A stretch of 64,000 bases of DNA, taken from CBDHDJ01 sp965261645 (GTDB taxonomy: Bacteria > Pseudomonadota > Alphaproteobacteria > SHVV01). Location: contig CBDHDJ010000002.1 in NCBI GenBank assembly GCA_965261645.1, positions 248,001 through 312,000 of the forward strand, in the 5' to 3' direction. The notes beneath the pieces are model-generated. The model was not told where the DNA came from, did not search any database, and saw only the letters and a program-made list of their open reading frames with translations. Both the position numbers and the translations under genes were made by a program. Of this stretch, positions 17,201 through 26,374 are shown in pieces (the first letter of the stretch is position 1; each line of letters starts with the position of its first letter).

Positions 17201-20200
17201 GGAGTTGTGCAGCCCCCAGCCCGCGTACCCGCAGTGGGCCATCGGCCCCGGCAGCGCCACGTCCTCCCTCAGATCGGCGTCGCCCGCCGCGCACGTCATG
17301 TCGTCGACCCAGATGGGTTCCGCGTCCAGCGTGTAGGTGCTGCCCACCGGGTAGTAGGTCATCCGCGACTCGGACGGTTGGCTCGCCACCCCCGGCCGGC
17401 CGTAGCCCGACGCGTATTCGCCGGTTGTGTAGCCCATGGCCTCGCAGAACAGGGCGGGGGCATCGTTGGCTAATTCAGTTTCCATGAAGGCGCCGTTCGA
17501 ATCCAGGACGAGGCTGCCGTCCTCATTCAGGGCGAACCTGGAGGTCGTGGCCCGCGAGAAGCCGTCGCTGGACACCGTGCCCCAGCGCCCGGCGTGGAAT
17601 ATCTCCGCGCGTCCCGAGACCCCCTCATGCCCATCCGGGTGCGTGTACGGTTTCTCGTCCGTCAAGCGCAGATCGCCCTCGACGCCCGCGTCCACGGCGC
17701 GGCGCGTCACCGTCACCGTCACCGTGTAGGTCCGGGTGGTGATATCGTCCTCGGCCGTCACCTTCATCTCGATGACGTTGTCGCCTTCCACCACCGCCAC
17801 CTGATGGCCGGCCGCCGCGCCCGCGTCGGTGAGCGTCACGTCGTCCCCGTCGAAATAGTCGATCGTCGCCGCGGCATGGGTCGTCGTCGGCGTCACCGTC
17901 ACCTCGGCGACGGCGTTCACCACCGACCCCGTGTAGGCGGTGGTGTCCGGCGCGAAGAACGGGCTCAGCGGCACCTCCGAACTGCCGTAGGTGACGACCA
18001 GCGCGCTCAGCGTCGCGTCCGTCGAGGTCACGCGCCGCGAGCCGTCCACCTTGTTGCCGGACAGCGCGCCGAGCTCGGCATGGGTGAGATCTGCCGCCAC
18101 GGCCGTGGCCACGCTCGCGATCGTGCCGTTCTGGGGGTTCGAGTTGCGGTCGCCGACCAGCGTCCGGTCCTGGTCCCCGATCCAGATGCCGTCGGTGTCC
18201 TCGTCGCCGGTCTGCACGGTGTAGCCGAACACCAGCGTCGCCGTGCCCGAACCGCGCAGCAGCGGCGCGCGCTTGGCCCCGGCGACGGACAGCACGAAGT
18301 CCGTGCCGGTCGTGGCGGTCACCGGCTCGTTGAAGGTCACCGAGACCTCGATCGTCTCGCCCTCCCCGTAGGTGTCCGGCGTCGACCCGCCCGACGAGTT
18401 CAGCAGCGGCGTCGACGTCACCGCCACGTCGTCGATCGTCGGCGGGGTCAGGATGGCGCTCGGCGTCACCGGCCCGTCCTCCGCGGCCGTGCCATCGCCG
18501 TCGGCGCTCACCGCGCGCAGCTCGAACGTGTAGGCCGTGCCGCCGGTCAGCCCCGTCACCGTGAAGCTGGCCTCGTTGGCCTCGCCCGGCGCGCTGTCGG
18601 CGATCTGCTTCCAGTCGTCGAGATACTCCCCGCTCGTCTTGAAGCGGTACTCGTGGCGCGTCACCCCCGAAGCCGACGCCGGCGCGTCCCAGGTAAGCGC
18701 CACCTGCAACTCGCCGGCCGTGGCCCTGAAATTGGTCGGCGCGTCCGGGCCCGGCCGCGTCTGCGTGGAATTGTTCACCACCGCGGGAACGCCGTCCTCG
18801 CCGGTGGTGAAGGAGGCGGCGTCGTTTCCGGCGCTGTCCTGGATGGCGGACGCGTCGTCGCCGGTGGTCGGGTCCGTGTAGGTAACGGTGACGGTCTGAC
18901 CCTGGTAGATGACGGGGGACAGGCTGTGCAGAAAGACCTGCTTCTGGTTACCGGCGTCACCCGTCACCAGCACACCGCCGATGGCGATGGATACTCCGTC
19001 AGCCTCGACAGTGAAGGCGCTCGCGGGGGGAGCGCCGCTGGAAGTACTGTCCAGGGATTCGTCAAAAAGCAGGACGAGTCCGTCGCCGCTAGTGTTAACT
19101 TCGCCAGAGACCAGCGTCGGCGGGTCGATCGTGGTGGCGTCGTCGCTGTCGGAGGCCACCGACGTGCCGGTCGCGTTGATCGCCGAAACCCGGTAGTGCC
19201 GCGTGTCGCCGGGCGAAAGCCCGCTATGCGAATATTTGGTGTCGTCGTCGCCGGTGTCGCCTTCGAGGTCGTCCCAGTTCGTGCCGCCGTCCTCGGAGAC
19301 CTCGATCCTGTAGCCGGTGATGGCGGAGCCGCCGTCATCCGCCGGCGCCTCCCAGGTGAGGTCGATCTGCGTGCTCCCGTTGGCCTCGGCCGCGAGGTTC
19401 GTGGGCTGGCCCGGGGCCGCCGGCACCCGCCGCAGCCGCAGCGTGACCGAGCTCGTCGACGACCAGTCCAGGCCGGTGCCGAGCCATTGGTAGGTATAGG
19501 TAGAAGTTGGACCGGTCGCAGCGCTGAACGCGAACGAGGCGCTGCCGACATGCAGCACCAGCTTTTCCTCATCGGCAGAGGTGAGGGCGCTGGTCAGACT
19601 GACGTGCAAGCTGCCGGCAACCGTGCTAATCCCCGGCGCTCCAGTGTAAATCAGATCAATCGTGTAAGGGTTCATTCCGACACTGAACCCGGTTTCGGAC
19701 AGGGCACCCGTATCGGTTGCGGCATCCACGAATCCGTATGCAAATGTCTCCCCGAGTGCTTCGAACGCCCCCACCGTGACCACGCCGCACCAGAGGTCGC
19801 CGGGGTTCGGCGTGCAGGTCGTGGCGCTCGGTTGCGTGGTGTCGGAGGCGACCTCGGAGGGCTCCGAGGTGCCCACGGTGTTGATCGCCGAAACCCGGTA
19901 GTGCCGCGTGTTGCCCGCCGCAAGCCCGCTATGGGTATAGCTGGTGTCGTCGTTGCCGGTGTCGGCGAGATGGGGCGTGGCGGGCCAGGTCGTGCCGTTA
20001 CTGGACACCTCGATCTTGTAGCCGGTGATGGCGGAGCCGCCGTCGAGCGCCGGCGCGGTCCAGGACAGTTCGATCTTCGAGGTCCCGTCGGCGATCGCCC
20101 GGAGCCCGGTCGGCGCGTCGGGCGCGGCGTTATCGAGGCGGGCGTTGTCGCTGTCGGAGGCCTCCGACGGGCCCACGGCGTTGATCGCCGAAACCCGGTA

Positions 20201-23200
20201 GTGCCGCGTCGAGCCGGCCGCAAGCCCGGTATGCGAATAGCTCGTGTCGTCGTTGCGGGTGTTGGCTTTGAGGTCGTCCCAGTTCGTGCCGCCGTCCTCG
20301 GAGACCTCGATCCTGTAGCCGGTCACCGCGCGCCCGCCGTTCGACGCCGGCGCGGTCCAGGCGAGGTCGATCTGCGTGCCGCTCGCCGTCGCCGCCAGCC
20401 CGGTCGGCTTGCCCGGCGCGGTCGCCTGCACCAGGCGCACCTCGACCGTGTCGCCGTGCGACCAGCCGAGGGTGGAAACGCCGGGGTAGGCCGCGTTGCC
20501 AGAGGAAGCGTGCCTGTCGACATTAATGAAGACGGGACCCAAATGAAGGTTGTACTTCCCGGCGCCAAGGGCCGAATCGAGAGTGAAAGAGAAATTTGCA
20601 GCGGTAGTGACCCTGAACAGGAGGACGCCGATGGTGGTCCCGTTGTGGGCGAAGGTCGCCGGGGAGAGCGTGCCTTGATCGCCGCCGGACGAGTAGCCTG
20701 TGGTAGTCCCACTCACCCCCACCGTCATCTCTGCGCTCCACACGTCGGTCCCGTAGATGGGGTCCGGCACGGCGTGGTGGGCGCCGGTCATGGTGGTGGC
20801 TCTGGCGCTCACCGAGGCGGGCGACGTGCCGTTCGCGTTGATCGCCGAGACCCGGTAGTGCCGGGTGTTGCCGTTGGACAGCCCGGAGTGGCGGTACCGG
20901 GTGCCCGTGGACTCGGTGTCGTCCTCGAGGTCGGTCCAGGTCGACCCGTCCGTCGAGACCTCGATCTTGTAGCCGGTGATGGCGGAGCCGCCATTGTTGC
21001 CGGGCTTGGTCCAGGCGAGGTCGACGATGCTCTCGCCGAGCGCGGTCGCCGTGAGCGCCGTGGGCGGCCGGGGTACGCCCATGGTGAGGGTCGAGCTGTT
21101 CCTGACGGTGACGGTGAACGTGGGCACGTCGAGGCCGGTGGGGCTCTGGAGCGCGTTGGTGTCGTCGCCGGCGGTGGGGTCGGTATAGGTCACCTCGACG
21201 GTTTCGCCCTGTCGGACCTTGGGGCTCAGCGCGGCGAGGGTAAAGGACGCTCCAGTCGAGCTCGACGAAAGCAGGACGGCGCCGAAACCGATGGCGAATC
21301 CGTCGACCGTCACCGAAAACGCGTTATCCGGGGGCGCATTGTCGGTGGCGATCGGCCCGTCGAACACTATCGAGAGGGAGCTTCCGCCGGTGCCGACCTT
21401 GCTGTTGGCGTGGCTGAGGTCCAGCGCCGGCGGCGCGATCGCCGCGGAATTGTTGTCCACCGCGGGCACCCCGTCCTCGCCGGTGGTGAAGGAGGCGACG
21501 GGCAGGGCTTCCGCGTCGTTCGTTACTAAGCCGACGCTGTCCGCGGGCTTCGCGTAGCTGAGGACCACCGCCTGGCCCGTGAAGATCGGCGACGGGAGAA
21601 GGAACCCGATGCTCTGGTCGCCGCCCCCGAACTGGAGGCTGCCCACGCCGTGTCCGACCCCGTCGACCTCGAGCGAGAACAGAGCCGCGAACCCAAGCGG
21701 GTTGTTGATCTGCTTGTCGAACTCGATGTTGAGGACAGTGCCGGACGCGTTCACCGTCGCGCTCGTGACCGTGGCCGGCGCCACCGTCGAATTGTTGTCC
21801 ACCGCGGGAATCGCGCCGCTCCCGGTGGTGAGGGAGGCGACCTCGTTGCCGTCGGCGTCGTCGAGGGCATTCGTGCCGGCGGCGGACCGGTCGTAGCTGA
21901 CGACGACGGCCTGGTCCTTCACGATCTTGGACGACAGGTTGATCTGCAGGCCGCTGCTGCCGTCCGCCGCCAGCCCCGAAATCTCCACCGTGTCGCCGTC
22001 GGCGGTGACCGAGAAGGCATCCTTGAGCGCCGCCGGGATGGTCGCCGGAAGGTCGAGATCCTCGCCGAAAGCGAGTTCGATGGCATCGCCGGACGACGTC
22101 ACCGTCGCGCCGGTGAGCTCGGGCGGGCTGCGGTCCACCTCGGAGCTGTTGACGACCGCCGGGACGCTGTTTTCTCCCGTGGTGAAGTTGGCGACCAGTG
22201 TCACGCTGCCGGTGTTGAGGGCTTCGCGGCCGGCGGCGGACCGGTCGTAGCTGACGATGACGGTCTGACCTCCCCCGATCGTGTCCGACATCGTGAGTGT
22301 CGCGGTGGCCCCGGAAACGGCGAAGTCCGTGGTCGGGCGCTCCGTGCCGTCGACGGTCACGGTGAACGCACTTCGAATCGCGGACGAGTAGGCCGGCTGG
22401 AAAGCAAGAAGAGTCTCGCTGAACGTCAGCACGACGGTGGCTCCGTCCGTCGGCACCGCGGCCGCGGTCGGCTTGGGCAACGTGACCGCCGACTGGTTAA
22501 AAACGACGTTGGAGAAGGAATGCGCGTCGGTCCCGCCGGTGTTCTGGATCGCGTTGGTGTCGTCGCCGGTGCTGGGGTCGGTGTAATCCACCGTGACGGT
22601 CTGACCGGCCCCGATCAGGGGGGAGAGATCGGTCAGTTCCAGGACACGGCTTGTGTGCAACTTTATTCTGCCGATAGTCACGGGCGATCCGCCGGCGGTG
22701 ACGGTAAGCGCGCTTTTCGGCGGAAACATGTTGCTGAGATTCTCGTCGAAAGTTATCCGGATCGTGTTGCCGGCTGTGCGAACAATAGAGGCCGTGGGCG
22801 CGGGCCGGCTGATCGCCTTGAGGGAGAGGCTGACGTCGGTGCCGGCAGACCAGCTGAGGCCGGTATTGCGCCAAGAAACGGACCGGCCGCTCGCCGAAAC
22901 CGTCCCGTTCACCCAAACGAACTCGTCGGTGCCTACGACCAGTGTGAGATCGCTCACGGCCTCCGGCGGGATTGTCTTGTTCAGGGCGATGTGAAGGTCG
23001 CGGGTGCTGCCGCCTCTTGGCTGGGTGAATATTTCGTCGATGGTGTAATCGATACCGTCATGGGTAAAGGTACGGTCGGACAACGAACCAGTCCCCGCGG
23101 GCTGGCTGTACCCTTGGAGATTGGGGCTAAAATTCTCCGTTGTCATGTCGGCCGACCAGATTTGGGTCGTGGTCTGGGCCTGCGCGGGCGGCGCGAGGGC

Positions 23201-23392
23201 GAGGCCGGCCACCAGCACGATTGCCGTGAGCCCGGCGGCGGCGAGGACGGCGCGCCGTCCTGAGCGGACAAGGCCGCGCAGCCGGCCGGCGGCGGAATAG
23301 GTCTCTGCGGAAGGACGGCCGCCCCGGCGGGGCGGCAGGCGGTCAGGCGGCGATGGCGGGTCGGCTTGCTCCCGCGCCCGAGGCGCAGTCAT
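14249..23392 (-). CDS. Giant autotransporter-like adhesin with FnIII, SRCR and Calx-beta domains
   Basis: About 3,047 residues. A long N-region leads to a signal peptide (RRAVLAAAGLTAIVLVAGLA, cleaved after PPAQA). Then, by approximate DNA position: SwmB-like and related beta-sandwich repeats (23.2-21.1 kb); five fibronectin type III domains near 21.0, 20.3, 20.0, 19.3 and 18.6 kb, with TGYKIEVS and TRHYRVSAIN repeats; a cadherin-like beta-sandwich (18.0-17.7 kb); a scavenger-receptor cysteine-rich (SRCR)-like domain (17.7-17.15 kb: GRAEIFHAGRWGTVS, CEAMGY, IWVDDMTC); three ~110-residue repeats (17.15-16.1 kb); a Calx-beta domain (16.1-15.8 kb); and a C-terminal ~510-residue autotransporter beta-barrel ending in tryptophan. 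The product should be displayed on the cell surface and bind a host or neighbouring cell. The ATG at 23392 is preferred; an in-frame ATG at 23473 adds 27 residues. Confidence 0.88.
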   Translation of the reverse strand: MTAPRAREQADPPSPPDRLPPRRGGRPSAETYSAAGRLRGLVRSGRRAVLAAAGLTAIVLVAGLALAPPAQAQTTTQIWSADMTTENFSPNLQGYSQPAGTGSLSDRTFTHDGIDYTIDEIFTQPRGGSTRDLHIALNKTIPPEAVSDLTLVVGTDEFVWVNGTVSASGRSVSWRNTGLSWSAGTDVSLSLKAISRPAPTASIVRTAGNTIRITFDENLSNMFPPKSALTVTAGGSPVTIGRIKLHTSRVLELTDLSPLIGAGQTVTVDYTDPSTGDDTNAIQNTGGTDAHSFSNVVFNQSAVTLPKPTAAAVPTDGATVVLTFSETLLAFQPAYSSAIRSAFTVTVDGTERPTTDFAVSGATATLTMSDTIGGGQTVIVSYDRSAAGREALNTGSVTLVANFTTGENSVPAVVNSSEVDRSPPELTGATVTSSGDAIELAFGEDLDLPATIPAALKDAFSVTADGDTVEISGLAADGSSGLQINLSSKIVKDQAVVVSYDRSAAGTNALDDADGNEVASLTTGSGAIPAVDNNSTVAPATVTSATVNASGTVLNIEFDKQINNPLGFAALFSLEVDGVGHGVGSLQFGGGDQSIGFLLPSPIFTGQAVVLSYAKPADSVGLVTNDAEALPVASFTTGEDGVPAVDNNSAAIAPPALDLSHANSKVGTGGSSLSIVFDGPIATDNAPPDNAFSVTVDGFAIGFGAVLLSSSSTGASFTLAALSPKVRQGETVEVTYTDPTAGDDTNALQSPTGLDVPTFTVTVRNSSTLTMGVPRPPTALTATALGESIVDLAWTKPGNNGGSAITGYKIEVSTDGSTWTDLEDDTESTGTRYRHSGLSNGNTRHYRVSAINANGTSPASVSARATTMTGAHHAVPDPIYGTDVWSAEMTVGVSGTTTGYSSGGDQGTLSPATFAHNGTTIGVLLFRVTTAANFSFTLDSALGAGKYNLHLGPVFINVDRHASSGNAAYPGVSTLGWSHGDTVEVRLVQATAPGKPTGLAATASGTQIDLAWTAPASNGGRAVTGYRIEVSEDGGTNWDDLKANTRNDDTSYSHTGLAAGSTRHYRVSAINAVGPSEASDSDNARLDNAAPDAPTGLRAIADGTSKIELSWTAPALDGGSAITGYKIEVSSNGTTWPATPHLADTGNDDTSYTHSGLAAGNTRHYRVSAINTVGTSEPSEVASDTTQPSATTCTPNPGDLWCGVVTVGAFEALGETFAYGFVDAATDTGALSETGFSVGMNPYTIDLIYTGAPGISTVAGSLHVSLTSALTSADEEKLVLHVGSASFAFSAATGPTSTYTYQWLGTGLDWSSTSSVTLRLRRVPAAPGQPTNLAAEANGSTQIDLTWEAPADDGGSAITGYRIEVSEDGGTNWDDLEGDTGDDDTKYSHSGLSPGDTRHYRVSAINATGTSVASDSDDATTIDPPTLVSGEVNTSGDGLVLLFDESLDSTSSGAPPASAFTVEADGVSIAIGGVLVTGDAGNQKQVFLHSLSPVIYQGQTVTVTYTDPTTGDDASAIQDSAGNDAASFTTGEDGVPAVVNNSTQTRPGPDAPTNFRATAGELQVALTWDAPASASGVTRHEYRFKTSGEYLDDWKQIADSAPGEANEASFTVTGLTGGTAYTFELRAVSADGDGTAAEDGPVTPSAILTPPTIDDVAVTSTPLLNSSGGSTPDTYGEGETIEVSVTFNEPVTATTGTDFVLSVAGAKRAPLLRGSGTATLVFGYTVQTGDEDTDGIWIGDQDRTLVGDRNSNPQNGTIASVATAVAADLTHAELGALSGNKVDGSRRVTSTDATLSALVVTYGSSEVPLSPFFAPDTTAYTGSVVNAVAEVTVTPTTTHAAATIDYFDGDDVTLTDAGAAAGHQVAVVEGDNVIEMKVTAEDDITTRTYTVTVTVTRRAVDAGVEGDLRLTDEKPYTHPDGHEGVSGRAEIFHAGRWGTVSSDGFSRATTSRFALNEDGSLVLDSNGAFMETELANDAPALFCEAMGYTTGEYASGYGRPGVASQPSESRMTYYPVGSTYTLDAEPIWVDDMTCAAGDADLREDVALPGPMAHCGYAGWGLHNSNHGEDAGVRCWNEDSAPAAVAEPLTAAFEGLPEAHDGETAFSFRLGFSEAVAVTPEAMRTRALTVAGGAATGAARVDGESGVWEITVTPDSRDDLSIALAPTEDCEAEGAVCTSDGRALSVVPAHIVPGPGPETGPALTASFEGLPEAHDGEEGFHFRVAFSEDIGIGFRSMRDDSFTVDGGEVTGARRVDRRHDLWRITVEPDGEGDVTVTLAAGRECAVSGAICTRGGDRRQLTNTPTATVAGPVDEDAPAVLTASFVETPHEHDGSSPFKLRIAFSEGISIGFRTFRDQSLSVSGGSVKNAKRVDRRKDLWEVTVKPGSLGDVTVTLAGGRACGTAGAVCTGDGRALSATISTTVLGPVALSVADARVREASDVTLDFAVTLSRASRAPVAVAYATADGSATAGSDYTATSGTLTFAAGETAKTVSVPVLDDAHDEGEETLTLRLSAATGAVIADGVATGTIENTDHMPAAWLARFGRTVTDQVLSVVEARLAAPRTAGVRATLAGQALPSWDDANDTAKAAAGDNADASDREAMTAIRDWMAHAGADGEWRGPSEDAQRADLVQSRALTGRDFLTGTSFALTGGSAEAGGYAALWGRGAISRFDGREGDLTLDGEVTTALMGADWATERWTAGLAIGHARGTGGYSEGGGCEEESCSGEVEATLTGVWPYAGLKLTDRLSAWAAAGYGAGELKLTPGGESPFTADLTMAMGAAGMRGEVLTPPPDGGLALALKGDARFTRTASEATKDAAGVGNLAAASADVWLVRTGIEGSRRFAPGGDGAGMVLTPSFEIGVRLDGGDAETGLGVDLGGGLAFAAPKQGIALDLKARGLVAHQASGFREWGASASLAWDPRPSTDRGLALTLRQSWGGSPTGGMDALLGRETLAGLAANDNGDTTASTGRLEAELGYGIAMFDGGFTGTPHLGVGLTETGRDYRLGWRLTSARRGDPGFEINLDATRSEAADADAEHGIALRGVIRW

Positions 23393-23420
23393 GCGCTCGG
23401 CGCTCGGCGCTCGGCGCTCT
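23393..23420. repeat. Four tandem 7-bp repeats at the 5' end of the giant adhesin gene
   Basis: Plus-strand units GCGCTCG (23393-23399), GCGCTCG (23400-23406), GCGCTCG (23407-23413) and GCGCTCT (23414-23420) end exactly at the preferred start codon. A TATAGA-like -10 candidate lies directly upstream on the minus strand. Seven is not a multiple of three. A change in copy number would alter leader spacing if translation starts at 23392, or shift the frame if it starts at 23473. Confidence 0.85.
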
Positions 23421-23473
23421 ATATTAAGGGTCGCACAGACAACTTCTAACCACTTCGCACAATTCGATACCAT

Positions 23474-23779
23474 TGCCGCGCCGCTTCCGGTTCGCGCCTC
23501 GTAACGTCAGCCGGTTCCATGGCATACCGCTGACAGGAACGAATCCTATAGGTCTTTTAAGTGATTGCAAGTATTGATATTTTAATCTATTGAACAAATA
23601 TATTTATATCAATGAACTCTCCCACTTTCCGCTTGGAAACCCCTTCTATCCTTACCCACAGGTGCAAACCGGCACTTCGGCGTCACTGTCCCGAAGGTCT
23701 TTTGAGAAAATTGCATTTGTGCAATTACGAAGTATCTGTTTGTCTGCCTCCAGTCCCACCGTTTCCCGCGCCCGAATCC
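23474..23779. other. AT-rich divergent promoter region between adhesin and LysR genes
   Basis: About 300 bases, clearly richer in A and T than the surroundings (for example 23560-23620). It separates the leftward adhesin from two rightward LysR-type genes, the usual place for a shared control region. I see no gene. No specific operator could be defined. Confidence 0.5.
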
Positions 23780-24067
23780 GTGATATCCCTGCCGCCCCTC
23801 GACTGCCTGCGCTTCTTCGAAGCCGCCGCCCGGCACCGGAGCTTCGTCCGCGCCGCCGAAGAGCTCGGCGTCACCCCGCCCGCCGTCGCCCACCGCATCC
23901 GCATGCTGGAGAGCCATCTCGGCGCCGAGCTCTTCGGACGGAGGCGCCGCGGCGTGTACATCAACCGCAGGGGCCGCGCGTATTACGAGGAAGTCCGCCG
24001 CATCCTCCTCGACATCCACGAGACCACCGAGCTTCACGGCGACGGCAGGCGGTTTCGCGGCCGCTAG
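23780..24067 (+). pseudogene. LysR-family regulator, only the DNA-binding domain left
   Basis: A 95-residue frame from the GTG at 23780 gives a complete LysR winged helix: LDCLRFFEAAARHRSFVRAA, EELGVTPPAVAHRIRMLESH, then AELFGRRRRGVYINRRG. It stops at TAG after HGDGRRFRGR, where the paralogue at 24183 continues into its effector domain. LysR proteins are about 300 residues, so this is a truncation. It could still bind DNA as a short form. It lies beside and diverges from the adhesin gene, which may be its target (inference). Confidence 0.75.
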
Positions 24068-24182
24068 GGCCGGTGCTCCGGCCGTCCGGCCGCTCCGCCG
24101 CGGCGCCCCGGCTTGCCTGCGACGCGCGGATGTGAGATGACATAATCAAGTTTTACCAACGGGCTCCCTCCGGACCTTCGCC

Positions 24183-25124
24183 GTGCTCCATTTGCCCCCG
24201 CTCGACAGCCTGCGCTTCTTCGAAGCCGCCGCCCGGCACCAGAGCTTCATGCTGGCCGGCAAGGAGCTCGGGGTCACCGCCGCCGCCGTCGCCCACCGCA
24301 TCCGCACCCTGGAGAAGCATCTCGACGCCGAGCTCTTCGAGAGACGGCGCCGCAGCGTGCGCCTCAACGCCAAGGGCCGGGCCTATCTGAAGGAGGTGCA
24401 GCGCATCCTGGCCGAGGTCCACGGCGTCTCCGAGCAACAGCGCTCGACCCCCCGGCGCGTGCGCATCGTCTCGGTCGAGGCGGTGGCCGAGAAGTGGCTG
24501 CTGCCGAGGCTCGCCTCGTTCAAGGCGGCCCATCCCGACATCGCCATCGAGCTCGAGACCAACCATCGGAGCGTCGACCCGGCGCTGCGCGACTTCGACG
24601 CCTGGCTCGCCTATTCGGGCGAGACCTCCGCGCCGCGCCCGCTGACCCGGCGCGAGGACACGCTGCTGTAGGAGACCCTCTACGAGGAGGCGCTGCTGCC
24701 GGTGTGCAGCCCGGCGTTGCTGGCCGCCCGCGGTCGGCCCCGCAGCCCGGCCCAGCTGCGCCACTGGCCGCTGCTTTACGATCTCGGCTGGAACGCCGAC
24801 TGGTCCTACTGGTTCGCCCGCCAGGGCCAGCCCACCCCGGACCTCTCGCGGGCCTCGGGCTTCCGCCTCTACTCGATGCTGATCCAGGCGGCGGCGAGCG
24901 GGCTCGGCGCCGCCATCGGGCGCCCGATGCTGATCGCCCACGAGCTCGAACGCCGGATCCTGGTACCGCTCTTCGAGCGCCAGCAGGAGGCGCCCGAACG
25001 CTGCTGCCTGATCACCACCGCCGCCTCGCGGCAGCGGCCCGAGCTGCGGGCGTTCCGGAACTGGATCCTGGAAGAGGCGCGGGCAGCGCCGCCCGCCGCC
25101 CCGGGCGTTCTGCGCTACCCCTGA
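24183..25124 (+). pseudogene. LysR-family (GcvA-like) regulator with in-frame amber stop
   Basis: A GTG at 24183 begins LHLPPLDSLRFFEAAARHQS, a GcvA-like LysR start, with full HTH and the first effector subdomain (RVRIVSVEAVAEKWLLPRLA). A TAG at 24669-24671 follows TRREDTLL. The same frame then continues without a break as ETLYEEALLPVCSPALLAAR to 25124, giving the rest of the periplasmic-binding-like domain. Without the TAG the protein would be ~313 residues, normal for the family. A CAG-to-TAG change is the simplest explanation. Confidence 0.85.
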
Positions 25125-25148
25125 CCCGGCGCCGGGCGCCGCGTCCCC

Positions 25149-26198
25149 TCAGCGCGCGGGTCCGTCCGGCACTTCCGAGAGCCAGGAACCGAGGCTGTCG
25201 GCATAGGCGAAGAGCGCCGGCTGGCCGCCGGTGTGGACGAACAGCACCCGGCTGCCCGCTGCGATCCGCCCTGAGCGCACATGCGCGATCAGACCCGCCA
25301 TCGCCTTGCCCGTGTAGACCGGGTCCAGCAGCAGCCCCTCGTGCCGCGCCGCCATCTCCATCGCCTCGCGCACCGCCTCGTTGAGCCGCCCGTAGCCCGG
25401 CGCCAGCACCGCGTCGGAGACGTCGACGCCGCCCGCGTCGAACGTGTCCGGGCGCTCGATCATCGCAGCCAGCACCGCCGCCACCCGCGCCACCCTGGCG
25501 CCCTGGCGGTCCGCATCGCGGCGCACGCAGATGCCGAGGACCGGCACTTGCTCGCCGAGCGCCCGCAGGCCCACCAGCAACCCGGCATGGGTGAGCGCGC
25601 TTCCCGAGGCGCAGACCACGGGGTCGAAGCGCATGCCGGGTGTCTGCTCCACGATCTCTTCGGCGGCAAGCACGTAGCCGAGCCCGCCGAGCGGCGGATG
25701 GCCGGGGGCGGAGTGGATGACGTAGGGCCTGCGGCCCTCGGCTGCCAGCATCTCCGCGCGCCGCTCCATTGCCGCATCCGCCGCCGCCTCGTCCTCGCCC
25801 TCCGGGAACGGGTGCAGGGTTGCGCCCAGCACCCGGTCGAGCAACAGGTTGCCGGAGGTGCGGTAGAGCGCGCCCATGCCGTCCACCCGATCTTCGAGCT
25901 GGATGTGGACTGCCATCCCGAGTTTGCGCGCGGCCGCGGCGGCGATGCGCACCAGGTTCGACTGCACCGCGCCGGTGACCAGCACCGTGTCGGCGCCCCT
26001 GGCGCGGGCCTCGCCGAAGTGGAACTCGAGCTGGCGCACCTTGTTGCCGCCGAACGCGAGCCCGGTGCAGTCCTCGCGCTTGATCCGGAGATCGATGCCG
26101 AGCGCCGCGCCGAGATTCGGGGCGGGATCGAGCGGCGTCGGCGCATGGCCGAGCCGGACCCGCGGGAAGCGGGCTATGCCGGCAAGGGGGCTGGGCAT
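25149..26198 (-). CDS. D-cysteine desulfhydrase / ACC deaminase family PLP enzyme
   Basis: The 349-residue protein belongs to the tryptophan synthase beta-like PLP superfamily. The PLP lysine lies in FGGNKVRQLEFHF at about residue 55. A phosphate-binding-like loop is near VCASGSALTHAGLLVG, and TGAVQSNLVRIAAAAARKLG is typical of the group. Family members turn D-cysteine into pyruvate, H2S and ammonia, or cleave 1-aminocyclopropane-1-carboxylate or L-cysteate; I cannot choose between these from sequence. It lies between the LysR genes and the integrases and looks intact, so it is probable element cargo or the edge of the chromosome. Confidence 0.85.
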   Translation of the reverse strand: MPSPLAGIARFPRVRLGHAPTPLDPAPNLGAALGIDLRIKREDCTGLAFGGNKVRQLEFHFGEARARGADTVLVTGAVQSNLVRIAAAAARKLGMAVHIQLEDRVDGMGALYRTSGNLLLDRVLGATLHPFPEGEDEAAADAAMERRAEMLAAEGRRPYVIHSAPGHPPLGGLGYVLAAEEIVEQTPGMRFDPVVCASGSALTHAGLLVGLRALGEQVPVLGICVRRDADRQGARVARVAAVLAAMIERPDTFDAGGVDVSDAVLAPGYGRLNEAVREAMEMAARHEGLLLDPVYTGKAMAGLIAHVRSGRIAAGSRVLFVHTGGQPALFAYADSLGSWLSEVPDGPAR

Positions 26199-26374
26199 GA
26201 CGGGGGTGGGCCTGGCTCGTCTGGTTTGTCGATCGGGTCGAGTGTCTCTCGCTGCGCCGGGAGGGGTGCCGTCCAATGCCAGGGATTGCAAGCGGATTTT
26301 GCCGTCGGCCGCGACAGCGCGTTGTCGGTCCCCGGTATTGCCGGCGCCGGTGGTCCCCCGATCGGCGGCGCCCC

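Noticed and set aside
13796..17473. 1,225-codon open frame on the plus strand
   Set aside because: It is antisense to the giant adhesin and the DUF2285 gene, is dominated by Arg/Ala/Gly/Pro and has no recognisable domain. It is a shadow of GC-rich coding DNA. The same applies to the plus-strand frame at 17594-21529.
23393..23420. CRISPR or iteron array
   Set aside because: The units are only 7 bp and directly adjacent with no spacers; a simple tandem repeat fits better.
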